Below, one piece after another: positions 1 through 10,193 of a stretch of 64,000 nucleotides of DNA. Under the pieces are notes generated by a model, which saw only the letters and a list, made by a program, of their open reading frames with translations, searched no databases and was not told the DNA's origin. Origin of the DNA: Notospermus geniculatus. Taxonomy: Eukaryota; Nemertea; Pilidiophora; Heteronemertea; Lineidae. The DNA lies in the NCBI GenBank assembly GCA_002633025.1, contig NMRB01001304.1, positions 49,977 through 113,976 on the forward strand, read 5' to 3'. Position 1 is the first letter of the stretch; every line of letters begins with the position of its first letter. The position numbers were made by a program, and so were the translations under genes.

Positions 1-630
1 CCAAGCTTCATTTTGATGGTTAGTTTGTTCTCCTACCTTAAAAACTTCCGGAGAAAGAGGCATTTTGGTTTGGCCTACCCCCGTAATATGAGTCGTTTTA
101 GAAATATCCATTTTTGCACAAAAAGGGTTAAAACAGGCTTAAAAGGAAAAATCTGAGGTGGCATCCACCCAGGCCCAATGCACCACCCCATGGGCCAACT
201 ATCCACGGTGGATGCCACTCTGTACTACAAAATGATTTTGATTTTGCCATTTCGGGTTTCTGCCTCTCTACTAAAACATGAGATACATCAACATTCTTTT
301 CACCTGGCACGGGAAGCTTCAAGTCATGTTTTTCCTTGACAAACAGCGTGACGTCATGGCGTCGTCAAATCGTAATCGTAAGTGTAACACGTAAGCTTGC
401 AGAACATCCCTAATATATACCACGGCTGCACGAACTCACCATTTTGTCGCCGCATGGTGTTCCGTCCTCTGCTCCGCCGCTTAGCTGGAAGAATTGTGCA
501 CCCGAGTTGCAAAACAACGATTTACACATGATTTCCTCGCTATCTTTTCCCTGAAAGAAGAGGGTACATTATTGTCACGCATTTCCGTGATGCATGTGAT
601 TCAGTGTGGCTGGACGAGATTAGGACGATA
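1..630. other. no gene seen; one imperfect hairpin
   Basis: No convincing coding sequence or transposon end was recognised here. Positions 158-218 hold an inverted repeat (GTGGCATCCACC with GGTGGATGCCAC, plus an inner GGCCCA/TGGGCC pair) that could fold. A short TATATA-containing stretch lies near 415 without other promoter evidence. Confidence 0.4.
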
Positions 631-1018
631 GAGAGGTTGCGCAGCTTTCCGACTCCGGCTCCGACTACAACTACGAGAATGTAGACATGCCGTAGACATC
701 CATGATAAAAACGATTTGATAGACGTTTGCAAAATGCCATAACTTTGTGGCAGAATAATTATGACTTGTAATCGGAAGTGCACGTAAATCGCAAATAGTC
801 GTGTTTCAAGTCGTAACGACTAGGATTACGACTTCAATATTCATTACATGTATTTATCCGCACTTCCGACTTACAAGGCCAATTTTTTCTGCCTTCAATT
901 TATGGTGTTTGACGACTTGAAAACTTCTATCAAATCGTTTTTATCAAGGATGTCCATAGCAGACTGCAATATTCATTCTCGTAGTTGAAGTCGGAGTCGG
1001 AAAGCTGCGCAACCTCTC
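631..1018. mobile_element. 388-bp MITE with GAGAGGTTGCGCAG ends
   Basis: The ends are inverted repeats of about 45 bases starting GAGAGGTTGCGCAGC and continuing through an imperfect GA/CT-rich stretch. TA flanks both sides (629-630 and 1019-1020), consistent with a target-site duplication. No transposase is encoded, so it is non-autonomous. The terminal motif resembles the elements at 15943-17138 and 48611-49047, which suggests a related family. Confidence 0.75.
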
Positions 1019-1898
1019 TATTGTGCATGTTTGTATCTTGGTACCAGTGGTTTGGGACTGTAAAAAATGGCAGAAGTATGCTTGGGCTACCCTGCATCCC
1101 AAAATTTTAAACGAGGTTGAATTTTGCAACGAATTAAATAACTAGAGGCCTGACGCCCTGGATAGCTACGCTGGCCTGTCACAGTGTTTCAATCTCATTC
1201 AGGGGGCTCTGGTGTGTTTGTTGGTAATGTGAGCATTCTGACCCCAAAATTGCTTTAGACTCTGTGACAACCCTCGACATGCCCGTGGTCAGGCCCTTAG
1301 GCCTCCAGTTAAATCGCCAAAATGATCGTCAATACCGCGCGGCCCAAGGGACCTACGTAGATCAATCCAAGTAAACAATGTTTACAGGAAACAAATTTTA
1401 TGTGACGGAATAGAGCATTTTCTCTGGATTACAGCCAGATAAACCATTTGGCCCCCATTACATGGTATATGAAAACGCCAGCCAAAATTTGCTCTACCAG
1501 TACATCAAAGGTGACTGCATAGGGATGTCAAATTGTTAGATCTTTGCTCTGTTTGGCCTGGTGGCAGATCTACATTGAGATTGTGTTATTAAATAACTGA
1601 GAGGCAATATTGAGTTCAGTTTCAATGTGTGACTCGGGGATGCCTTAAACGTCGTATCATTCCCAACAGACTTCCTACACGCTTTCCTAATAAGGAAACG
1701 AATTGGTGATTCAATGAAGCAGACTAAATATGGCGGCAAAGGATTAAAGTGGCGCTGACTTCCTTGACCCAGCAAAATGCCTTGTCGAAATCCACATATG
1801 CAATGTTCAGGAGGGAAATTCAGTAACTAGAGCTGGTTAGCGCCAGAGATCTCTGCTATGTGTCTCCAAATGTGGCAAGGAGATCTAGATCATTGCAG
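1019..1898. other. no gene seen
   Basis: No coding feature was found. About 1749-1830 (GCTGACTTCC..GACCCAGCAAAATGCCTTGTC) recurs at 10754-10850 and 11145-11180, so it belongs to a dispersed repeat. Confidence 0.4.
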
Positions 1899-2527
1899 TA
1901 GGTCAATTCAAACGTACACTTATTAGCTTTACTTTGATACAAAACGACTACCTTGGCTCATCTGGTCTTTAGGTAGGTCACTAGGTCATAGAAGTAGGTC
2001 AGCACAAACCTACACTTCATTAGTTTTAGTTTGATACCAAACATGACCATCTTGGCTCAACTGGTCTTTAAGTAGGTTACTAGGTCATGGAAGTAGGTCA
2101 GTTCAAACCTGCATTTATAAGCTTTAGTTTGATACCAAACATGACTACCTTTGCTCAACTGGTCTTTAAGTAGGTTAGTGACCTACTTAAAGACCAGTTG
2201 AGCAAAGTAGAAGTAGGTCAGCACAAACCTACGCTTCATTAGCTTTAGTTTGATACCAAACATGATCACCTTGGCTCAACTGGTCTTTAACATGTTTAAG
2301 TAGGTTACTTTAAGTAGGTTACTAGGTCATGGAAGTAGGTCAGTTCAAACCTGCATTTTATAAGCCTTAGTTTGATACCAAACATGACTACCTTGGCTCA
2401 ACTGGTCTTTAAGTAGGTCACTAGGACAGGTCATAGAAGTAGGTCAGTTCAAACCTACACTCTATAAGATTTAGTTTGGTACCAAACATGGCAACGTTAG
2501 TGATATTGGTCTTTCAGTAGTTCATTA
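1899..2527. repeat. ~120-bp tandem array with AGGTCA half-sites
   Basis: About five degenerate copies of a ~115-125 base unit are present. Each contains CAAACCTACACTTCATTAG, TTTGATACCAAACATG, CTCAACTGGTCTTTAAGTAGG and a cluster of AGGTCA words. Several copies carry AGGTCA-CT-AGGTCA, a direct repeat with 2-base spacing, and a third half-site seven bases on. A short inverted piece (about 2155-2215) breaks the head-to-tail order. The array resumes after the MITE at 2528-2665. Confidence 0.75.
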
Positions 2528-2665
2528 GGGAGTTTGAGATCAGCAACTTATCACGGATCCTTATAAGTTTACGGATCGAAATGTAGACAAAATATGTCCT
2601 CACTGTACAGAAATTTATCCGTATACGTATAAGGATCCGTGATAAGTTGCTGATCTCAAACTCCC
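2528..2665. mobile_element. 138-bp MITE with ~38-bp perfect inverted ends
   Basis: The ends GGGAGTTTGAGATCAGCAAC... are perfect inverted repeats of nearly 40 bases, with a small unique centre. The element interrupts the AGGTCA array. The interrupted unit reads through if TTA (or TA) was duplicated on insertion, which fits a PIF/Harbinger-like or Tc1/mariner-like origin. No coding capacity. Confidence 0.8.
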
Positions 2666-2954
2666 TATTAGCTCGTGGAAGGAGGTCACTCAAATCTACA
2701 ACATTTTCCTTGTCTTGTTATTGATACACCCTGCAAAAGATGTTTTGTCTTTGATACACCATGTTGTCCCATTTTAAGATAACACCCTGTATACTGTATA
2801 AAGATATTCATATTCTTATCAATGAATCCCGCAGAAAGATGTTCCATATCAGCCTCCTACCACTTGAAGTCGGGAAAAAGTGACTTGAAAAACCTGAAAT
2901 CAGCACGTTTCCTGCACGCGTTTCGAAGAATGTCACTGATCACTGAGAGATGAT
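2666..2954. other. array remnant, otherwise unassigned
   Basis: The first ~45 bases continue the AGGTCA array after the MITE. The rest has degenerate TTGATACACC repeats and no recognisable gene. Confidence 0.35.
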
Positions 2955-3052
2955 AATAAGCAAGAAGTCAATCTCCAGAATTCACGAATTTTCGACCCCA
3001 ACCGGGGTCTTTTTCAAGTGGAACTTTACAATCTGAAACTCTAGAAAAGACT
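2955..3052 (-). repeat. Penelope-like terminal unit
   Basis: This 98-base unit is the same sequence that forms both arms of the palindrome at 46982-47176, and it is related to 33780-33870. It lies downstream of the minus-strand GIY-YIG coding region at 3703-4439, so it probably belongs to the 3' end of that Penelope-like element. Read on the minus strand it contains a stem GACCCC..GGGGTC followed by GAAA. That arrangement recalls stem II plus the GAAA core of the hammerhead ribozymes known from Penelope-like elements. The CUGAUGA half of the core is not intact. Confidence 0.55.
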
Positions 3053-3442
3053 GAGCTGAAACCCGAATGCAGGACTACATAACCTGTGTAGACAGGACAA
3101 ACAAGCAATTAAGGAAAGAATAGCGACCAAGCCCCACGGGTGGCCGCTGGACAATTAAGGAGAAACTAATTTAGCTGAAAGAAAAGGATTGAATAACTGC
3201 AGGGCTGCCCAGCCTGACCAGAGTTTAGGCAACTGGCGCAGAGCTTCATTTGGCTGAAAGAAAGTTTATAAATTAATAAGAATGACATGTGTAATACATA
3301 ACAAGCAGCGAAAAGATGCACAAAGGTCAACACAAGGTAAAGGAATATAAAGGAAGTCAACTTCCAGATTTGTAGGAAAAACAGAATGGATAATGCAAAT
3401 CACTGGGCAATGAAAAGAATAAGGCGAGGAGGATTAGAGCAA
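3053..3442 (-). other. probable Penelope-like 3' untranslated region
   Basis: No coding sequence is supported. The position between the GIY-YIG reading frame and the terminal unit suggests 3' untranslated sequence of the same element. This is inferred from placement only. Confidence 0.35.
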
Positions 3443-3595
3443 AAAAGGGGGGAAAGGGGAGGAAAAAACAAAACCTAGACCCTGCAGCTGCACCTGCAGT
3501 CATACAGGGCAAGGTTAAAAAAAGGGGGGAAAGGGGAGGAAAAAACAAAACCTAGACCCTGCAGCTGCTCCTGCAGTCATACAGGGCAAGGTTAA
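3443..3595. repeat. 76-bp direct duplication
   Basis: Two adjacent, almost identical copies of a unit containing GGGGAAAGGGGAGGAAAAAAC and CCTAGACCCTGCAGCTG, differing at a few positions (for example GCAGCTGCACC against GCAGCTGCTCC). It lies just downstream of the Penelope-like coding region, so it is probably a short tandem duplication in its 3' region. Confidence 0.75.
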
Positions 3596-3702
3596 AAAAG
3601 GGGAGCCACAGTGCCCTCCGCAACTGGAAAACCAAAACGAAATAGGCCTACCAGGGTGAGAGAAACGGAAGAACACGGATGCCAAATTGGGGTCTCAGGA
3701 AC

Positions 3703-4439
3703 TCAGCATCTTGTGTTAAGACCTGAGGGGGTGATGGTTTTAAGGGTCCACATCCATTTCAACTCTGTACTAAGGAGGGTCGTCTCATCTGGACATGTCT
3801 CGAGGATGGTGAACCTCAGGTCCTCGACAGAATGCCCTGGCAACTTGAAGTGGGCATAGAGTATCGAGCAGTCACGCTCATCCTCTTTCCCTAATCTGAT
3901 GTTGGACTTGTGGTTGTTCATCCTTTTACGGAAACATGTTGTCTGTCCGACGTACTGATTGATGGTGGTGCATCTGGTACATGTGATGCAGTAGACCACA
4001 TTTCTGCTGTCACAATCAGCGGGGCCCTTCAGGCGGAGTGGATGGGACCTTCCCGAGGAGGAACTAGTGATGTGGGACTGGGAGGGCAAGGAGGTGCAAA
4101 GTTGACATTTCCGACCTCTCTTTGGTCCTTTCCCTGAGCAAGGGTCACAGGTGGGCTTGGCACGTTGGATCTCCTGTGTGGGGACCTTGGCTCTTACCAG
4201 CATATCACGAAGGTTTTTGGGCCTCCGGAATGCGATAAGGGGTGGCTCAGGGCAGCATTCCTTCATCAATGGGTTCAAATGAAGAAAAGGAAGGAAACGG
4301 CGTGTGATTGCAGTAATGTCTGGCAGTCCAGGGTGATAGGTGAGGACTAAGGGGATCTTGCGGGTTTTGGGGGACTGCTGGTTGTCTCGGACTTCACTTC
4401 TGTCGACACTCTGGTTAGCCTGGGGATCACCATCATCAG
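3703..4439 (-). pseudogene. Penelope-like element, GIY-YIG endonuclease (5'-truncated)
   Basis: This is the C-terminal part of a Penelope-like retroelement protein, the nuclease that nicks target DNA for target-primed reverse transcription. The open frame runs about 245 codons to a stop at 3703. In order it has a linker, a Cys cluster (C105, C108, C119, C122), then a GIY-YIG domain with NVVY at 154-157 and YVG at 170-172, basic and His residues (R180, H184), a Glu at 233 in the place of the family's catalytic Glu, and a terminal PSGLN typical of the family. The reverse transcriptase domain that should precede it is absent: the frame ends at the N at 4440, next to BEL/Pao LTR sequence. It is therefore a truncated copy, a chimeric assembly join, or both. 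Numbering counts from an in-frame ATG at 4461, which lies in the LTR and is not the real start. Confidence 0.8.
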
Positions 4440-4440
4440 N
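4440..4440. other. single ambiguous base at an element junction
   Basis: An N separates Penelope-like sequence from BEL/Pao LTR sequence. The LTR here begins 182 bases before its 3' end, whereas the downstream LTR seems to extend about 350 bases further upstream, so the join may be an assembly artefact. Confidence 0.6.
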
Positions 4441-4622
4441 AGACACCATACACCAAGTCAAGTGTCATTAGTGACATCAGAAGCCGTATCGTTAGGCATT
4501 TTCGAGCTATCACAAGTTAAAGCTGTTGTATTATCATTGAAGGAAGTTACGTTATTGAATAAATGGCGTGTCTAATCAACGGGACATTTAAGTTTGTGTT
4601 CAGTCTATGAGGATATTCTACA
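4441..4622 (+). repeat. 5' LTR of BEL/Pao element (truncated)
   Basis: These 182 bases are identical to 10544-10725, the downstream LTR end. Both end in TTCTACA, matching the usual CA terminus. AATAAA at 4558-4563 could serve as a polyadenylation signal. The 5' portion is missing at the N. Identity of the two copies implies a very recent insertion or gene conversion. Confidence 0.85.
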
Positions 4623-4962
4623 TTTTCTGTTCAATAAAGAAATTCTGGATGGAACAATCATATTGGAATTGTGCCGGTAATTATATGCATATAAGGACTT
4701 CGCCAAAGTTGGAGTATTCAAGTTGGAAAGCAGTGTGCCATGCAATTTTCCCGGAATTAACCAAAGACTGTGACTTGTGTTTAAGAGGTAAAGTTCAAGA
4801 ATGTTTCAGAGCCCGAATGTGAACAACATAACTTTTACACGCAGACGGACTACTGATGAGCAGATGGATTGTGTGACCTGTGTCATGTGTGAGACTGTTC
4901 TATTGGGATTGTGACCGGACTTGTGCTAACTGTTCAATTCTGGAAGTGGTGGATCATTCAAG
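4623..4962 (+). other. BEL/Pao leader
   Basis: Untranslated leader between the LTR and the first gag ATG. A primer-binding site would be expected in the first bases, but no clear tRNA-complementary TGG-box directly follows the LTR; the nearest TGG is at 4645. Short open frames here look incidental. Confidence 0.5.
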
Positions 4963-7097
4963 ATGGCAGCCTCCCAGATATTGCTTGAAGAAATCAAGGA
5001 CCTCAGAAGGAAGCGCTCGACCGCTAAGGGACTATTAACAAAGAAACAAAAGGAATTAAGAACTGTGATGGAAACATGTAATAGTATGCGGCAAAGGTGT
5101 CTAAGTTAGGTGATGAAGTAGGTAGGCTCTTCTCTAGCTTCTTAGCATGCCATGATGCATATCACCGTGTTCTGGTCACTCCAGGTGACATCGCAGATTC
5201 TAAAGTGTATGTTGATAGGGTCTTGCGCTCCATACGTGAGCATTTGGAGCTACTGTCGGCCTGGACTGCAGCACTTGAGGGTAAGCTCTCTGCAGTCGGT
5301 TCTAATAGGTCAAAAGCGAGCTCACATGTGTCAGATGATATCAGTCCAGATGATTCGGTCTCAAACATAGCTTCAAGTCATAGGTCTACCAGCAGCAGTC
5401 ACAGGTCCTCCCGTGTATCTAGTATTTCCAAGGCCCAAATGAAGGCAGAAACGGACCGGGCTTTGTGTGAGATAGAGGCTTCGCTTTTGGCAGAAAGGCA
5501 AGCCCTCGCTAAGAAGGAATTACAGATTTCCCAAGAAAAGGAAGAGTTAGAATTAAAGGCCAAATTGGCACGTGCCCGTGCCCAGGAGGTCGTGTGCTCC
5601 AGTCTCAAGTCAAGCTCAGGTTCATCTGTTACATCGTTAAAGTCTTGTACTAAAGTCAAAGTTGACGTTTCCGAGAAAAACAGTGTACCTGACCCAATTG
5701 TGAATGACACAGTAGAATGTAAGACGACTGTAGGCCCAGCACACACGACAGACATGACAGATTCTAGATTAGATCCGACTACTCCTGACTTTCTACCCAT
5801 TACAGTAAACAATAATTACCAATCAACACCATTAGTTCCTGTAAGTGTGCCACCTGTCATCACTCCGTGTATGATTCCTCAGGTTGTGAATCAGACACCA
5901 GTTCCAGAAAATCATGTTGTCAATGAGGTAAGTAGGACGTCTGAGGCCAGTGGTATGAGTACTGTCCCAGAAGCCCTGATTCAAGTATTACATCAGGGTC
6001 AAGAGCAGCAGAGGCTGTTATTGAACACGCTGCAGTTACCGAAAGTGGACCTCATGACCTTCGATGGGGATCCACTGAAGTACTGGCTCTTCATTAGGGC
6101 ATTTCAGAACTCTGTAGACAGGGAGTTAATCGATGACAATGTTAAACTCAGTAGGTTACTAAGGTATTGCACTGGAAAGGCCAGGCAAGTCATAGAGTGT
6201 TGCGCTGTGAAGGAACCAGCAGAAGGTTATAGGTTGGCCAGACAGTTGTTGAAAGATCGTTTTGGAGATGACTATGTTGTCAGCCAAGCCTGGGTTGATC
6301 GGATTGTAAACAGAAAGCAAGCTCGTGATCCTCAGGGCATTAGGGACCTGGCTGACGACTTAAAGAACTGTGTGGAAACACTGACTGCCATGGACAAGTT
6401 AAGTTGTCTTAATGACTCTTATTTAGTGCAAATTGTTGGAAGGCTACCCACTTACTTGCAAAATAGGTGGAAGAGAGTTGTTCGTCAAATCAGAAAAGGT
6501 AGTGGCGAGAAACGGTCACCAAGTGTAGGTGATGTTCTGCAGTTTGTTTCTGAGGCAGCAGAAGAAGAAAATGATCCCGTGTTTGGTAAGTGCGGTGCTA
6601 AGGAGGGTAAAGTAGAGACTCACCAAAGGTCAAACAACAAACCGAAGCCCCGTTCTGGATCAACATTCACCATTCAGGCAGACACAGGGAATCAAAACGC
6701 TGACAAAGACAAGCCAATGCCAGCTAAATGTGTGGTATGCCAAGGCCCTCATCATGTGACAGCGTGTGAAAAATTCAAGAAGATGACGCAAGATGACCGT
6801 TGGGTAGCTGTGAGAGATAGCAAGCTCTGCAAGAATTGTTTGAAAGGTTCACATTTTGGATCAAGTTGTAGGAGACCACCTGCATGTACGGTTGATGGGT
6901 GTGGAAGGAAGCACAGTACATTTCTTCATCTCGATGGTGCCCCGAGCCAAAGGCCTCAGGGAGATAAGCAGAATGCCAAAGAAAAGAAGACAGAGGCCAC
7001 ACCAACGAAACCGGCAGGTACCAATGCTGCCACATGCGTGTCCACTGGGGCCGGGGTCAAACATATTGCCTCCCCGATTGTCCCTGTCAGGATTTAA
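4963..7097 (+). CDS. BEL/Pao gag (frameshifted near its start)
   Basis: Gag forms the retrotransposon particle and binds its RNA. The likely start is ATG 4963. About 45 codons (MAASQILLEE...) run in one frame, and the remaining 666 codons lie in another frame that is open from 5097 and closed upstream by TAG at 5082. A one-base indel between about 5085 and 5106 is therefore needed for a full protein. After a charged helical stretch (residues 105-170 of the long frame) comes a DUF1759-type region from about residue 314 (LPKVDLMTFDGDPLKYW). The C-terminal zinc knuckles include C545/C548 and a canonical CX2CX4HX4C at C578, C581, H586, C591. The frame ends at TAA 7095-7097, in the same frame as pol. 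Confidence 0.85.
7095..7097 (+). other. in-frame stop between gag and pol
   Basis: Gag and pol share one frame, and only this TAA separates them. BEL/Pao elements usually encode one continuous gag-pol. It is either an inactivating change or a readthrough site; the following bases are GGGATC. Confidence 0.7.
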
Positions 7098-10000
7098 GGG
7101 ATCGGAGGGCGAGAAGAAGTGACGGCATATGCTATGTTAGATAACTGTTCGACTACGACTTTGTGCACAGAGAAGCTGGCTAATAGATTAGGCCTGCATG
7201 GGAAAAGGTATGTCACCGAGTTGACGACCGTAGAAAAGAAGGATAGTCGCTTTGAGACGACGATCTACGGTTTAGAGGTTACTGACCTTGAAGGTAAGGA
7301 GGTCATAACCATCCCAAAGGTGTTCTCTAAGCCAAGTCTCAACCTTAAATCTAACGATATGAGACGCATGGATGTAAACAACTGGTCTCATCTACAAGGG
7401 ATTCACCTCTCAACAATTGATGCTGATGAGGTAGATTTACTGATAGGTCAAGATGCTCCGGAAGCCTTGATCCCATTGGAGGTAAGGAAAAGTGAGGACG
7501 ATCCCCGAGGTGCACCGTTTGCGGTCAGAACGGCCCTCGGATGGACTTTAAACGGACCGTTCGAGGGTAACGATGTTACTGACGGTCACAGCTGTCACTA
7601 TGTTAGTAATGACACAAATCTGCAGCTCCAGGTAGAGAAGTTCTGGAAGCTGGATAACCTGGGAGGAGATGAAACGGGCCTGTCCATGGATGACAGAAAG
7701 GTAATAGTCCTATGGGACAGGACAGCCGTGTTGGAGGATGGGCATTATTCTTTGCCTATACCTTTCAAGCAGAGACCTCCGAATCTACCAGACAATTACT
7801 CCATGGCAAAGAAAAGGTTGGATCGACTGAAGGTAAGGCTTCAGAAAGATGCCCGGCTGCATGAAAAGTATAATAATGAAATACAAGTTCTGTTAGAAAA
7901 GGGATACGCAGAACCCGTGCCAGAAGAGGAGATGGATAGGAAAGATGGGTACGTCTGGTATCTCCCTCATCATCCGGTACTAAATCCAAAGAAACCGGAG
8001 AAAACCAGGATCGTTTTCGATTGCGCGGCCAAGCACAGAGGTATGTCACTAAATGACAACGTATTACAGGGTCCTGATCTGATTAATAAACTAGTTGGTG
8101 TTCTGCTTCGATTCCGTCAAGAAAAGGTAGGGTTCACTGCAGACGTGGAAGCAATGTTCAATCAGGTAAGAGTTGAGAAGCCAGATCGGGATGTCCTTCG
8201 TTTCCTGTATTTTGAAGATGGTGACCTGAATAAACAACCAAAGGTGTACAGGATGAGGACACACTTGTTTGGGGGCGTGTGGAGCCCCAGTGCGGCCAAT
8301 TATGCTCTCAGGAAAACAGCAACTGACAATGCCGCTGACTTTCCTCCCGAGACTTCTGAAACAGTTAAGAAGTCCATGTATGTTGATGATGTTCTCGGAT
8401 GTAAGCCAAATGACGTAATAGCAATCGTACTGTCGTCAGATCTGTGTGAGCTTCTGAAGCGAGGAGGATTCAATGTGGTAAAGTTTGTAAGTAATAGCCG
8501 GGCCATGTTGAAAGAGATCCCAAATTCGGACCTCGCTAAGGCGGCGAAAGACCTCGACCTTGACAGTGATGGGCTGCCAAAGGCTGAGAGATGTTTGGGA
8601 ATGATTTGGGACTGTGAGCTGGATCAATTCAGACCCTGTGTCAACCAACAGGAGCGTCCCCTGACCAAGAGAGGGGTGCTCAGCATTCTGAGTTCAATCT
8701 ATGACCCCCTTGGTTTGGTCTGTCCCTTTGTCCTGAAGGCAAAGATGGTATTTCAGGATATCTGCAGGACAAAGGTAGGTTGGGACGACAATATATGTGA
8801 GGCACCAGGAATTCGCCTGGATGATTGGAAGGCATGGCTAAGTGACCTGCTCAAGATTGAAAACTTCAAAGTGCCACGTTGCCTGAAGTCCCCAGAATTA
8901 GGTCAAATAGTTCACAGTCAGTTACATCACTTCGCGGATGCCAGTGCCGCTGCTATGGGAGCGGTGAGTTTCCTACCTACAGAAGATAGCGAAGGTAAGG
9001 TACGTGTTGCACTGGTTATGGCGAAAGCCAGGTTGGCACCAATCAAAACAACCACCATCCCCAGGCTAGAGTTAACAGCAGCGGTCGAGGCTGTTAAACT
9101 GGACAATCTCATGAGAAGGGAGCTCGAAATCCCATTGGCTGACTCTGTATTCTGGACGGACAGCATGATTGTCTTGTATTATATCAAAAATGAAAGCAAA
9201 AGATATCAAACATTTGTGGCCAATAGGGTTGCCAAAATTCACGAAACTACCACTCCTGCTCAGTGGAGGCATGTTCCCACTGATCAGAACCGTGCAGACG
9301 ATGCGTCACGAGGAATGACTGCGGAGGAACTGATCAGCAGTGATAGGTGGGTACATGGGCCAGAATTTCTTAGGAGACCTGAGTCCGACTGGCCAAAACA
9401 GCCCGAGATGCGTAACACGGAAGGGTTAGAGGAGGTCAAGCCTGAGGTCAAGGTCTTCGCATCGTCCGGTGATGACAGTCACGTTCAGGAGGATACCATC
9501 GGCATTAGCAGGTTGATGAAGAGGTACTCCTGTTGGTACAAGTTGAAGAAGGCTGTTGCTTGGATGTTGCGTCTAAAGAAGCTACTGCTACACAAGATCA
9601 GCACAAGGACCGGTCAAGGACAGCAGACGCCACCTCCCACGGGCGGCCTTACCGCAGATGAAATGAAGGTGGCCGAGCAGGAAATAGTGAAGAACGTACA
9701 GCGCGGGGCCTTCAAAGACATCCAGGCCAAATCAAGCAAGTTGAGGAAGCTGAACCCGATGGTAGATGCCAATGGGGTTCTTCGTGTGGGTGGCCGCCTC
9801 GGGAATTCCAACTTACCAGATATGACGAAGCACCAAGTCATCTTACCCAAGAAACATCATGTGGTAGATCTGATAGTACGTCACTATCATAGCCTGACAG
9901 GTCACTCGGGATCAGAGAGAGTGTTGGCCGAGATCAGGCAAAAATTTTGGATTGTGAAAAAACTATCAGACGACCCAGAAGACCTAGAGCCAATTACCCC

Positions 10001-10151
10001 GAATCACTTGTTATTGTTACGACCTGGTGTAGGCCTACCTCCTGGACTATTTGACGAAGCGGACCAATATAGAAAACGCTGGAGGCAAGTCCAATATCTT
10101 GCTGACTTGTTCTGGCGCAGATGGACGAAAGAGTACCTGGCTTGGAGGTAA
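7098..10151 (+). CDS. BEL/Pao pol with integrase core deleted
   Basis: Polyprotein with protease, reverse transcriptase, RNase H and an incomplete integrase. It is in frame with gag beyond the TAA at 7095-7097; 7119 is only the first GTG. Counting from 7119, the A17-type protease motif is DNCS at residues 8-11, the polymerase YVDD at 421-424 (nt 8379-8390), and RNase H acidic residues at D607, E651, D681 and about D727. The integrase keeps its HX4H zinc half (H924, H929). At 9957-9963 it then jumps directly to the region that normally follows the DDE core, so the Cys pair and catalytic triad are gone, yet the frame stays open. The protein also stops early (TAA 10149-10151), before the usual integrase C-terminal part. 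It should not integrate on its own and could move only with an integrase supplied in trans. Confidence 0.9.
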   Translation, partial: GIGGREEVTAYAMLDNCSTTTLCTEKLANRLGLHGKRYVTELTTVEKKDSRFETTIYGLEVTDLEGKEVITIPKVFSKPSLNLKSNDMRRMDVNNWSHLQGIHLSTIDADEVDLLIGQDAPEALIPLEVRKSEDDPRGAPFAVRTALGWTLNGPFEGNDVTDGHSCHYVSNDTNLQLQVEKFWKLDNLGGDETGLSMDDRKVIVLWDRTAVLEDGHYSLPIPFKQRPPNLPDNYSMAKKRLDRLKVRLQKDARLHEKYNNEIQVLLEKGYAEPVPEEEMDRKDGYVWYLPHHPVLNPKKPEKTRIVFDCAAKHRGMSLNDNVLQGPDLINKLVGVLLRFRQEKVGFTADVEAMFNQVRVEKPDRDVLRFLYFEDGDLNKQPKVYRMRTHLFGGVWSPSAANYALRKTATDNAADFPPETSETVKKSMYVDDVLGCKPNDVIAIVLSSDLCELLKRGGFNVVKFVSNSRAMLKEIPNSDLAKAAKDLDLDSDGLPKAERCLGMIWDCELDQFRPCVNQQERPLTKRGVLSILSSIYDPLGLVCPFVLKAKMVFQDICRTKVGWDDNICEAPGIRLDDWKAWLSDLLKIENFKVPRCLKSPELGQIVHSQLHHFADASAAAMGAVSFLPTEDSEGKVRVALVMAKARLAPIKTTTIPRLELTAAVEAVKLDNLMRRELEIPLADSVFWTDSMIVLYYIKNESKRYQTFVANRVAKIHETTTPAQWRHVPTDQNRADDASRGMTAEELISSDRWVHGPEFLRRPESDWPKQPEMRNTEGLEEVKPEVKVFASSGDDSHVQEDTIGISRLMKRYSCWYKLKKAVAWMLRLKKLLLHKISTRTGQGQQTPPPTGGLTADEMKVAEQEIVKNVQRGAFKDIQAKSSKLRKLNPMVDANGVLRVGGRLGNSNLPDMTKHQVILPKKHHVVDLIVRHYHSLTGHSGSERVLAEIRQKFWIVKKLSDDPEDLEPITPNHLLLLRPGVGLPPGLFDEADQYRKRWRQVQYLADLFWRRWTKEYLAWR

Positions 10152-10193
10152 AAGAAAAGGTCAACTTTCCACATGTTTTAGGCGAAGACAGGA

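Noticed and set aside
3611-4350. Plus-strand frames at 3611, 3910 and 4165
   Set aside because: Antisense shadows of the Penelope-like coding region.
4623-4660. tRNA primer-binding site after the 5' LTR
   Set aside because: No TGG-initiated tRNA complement directly follows the LTR end, so I did not annotate one.
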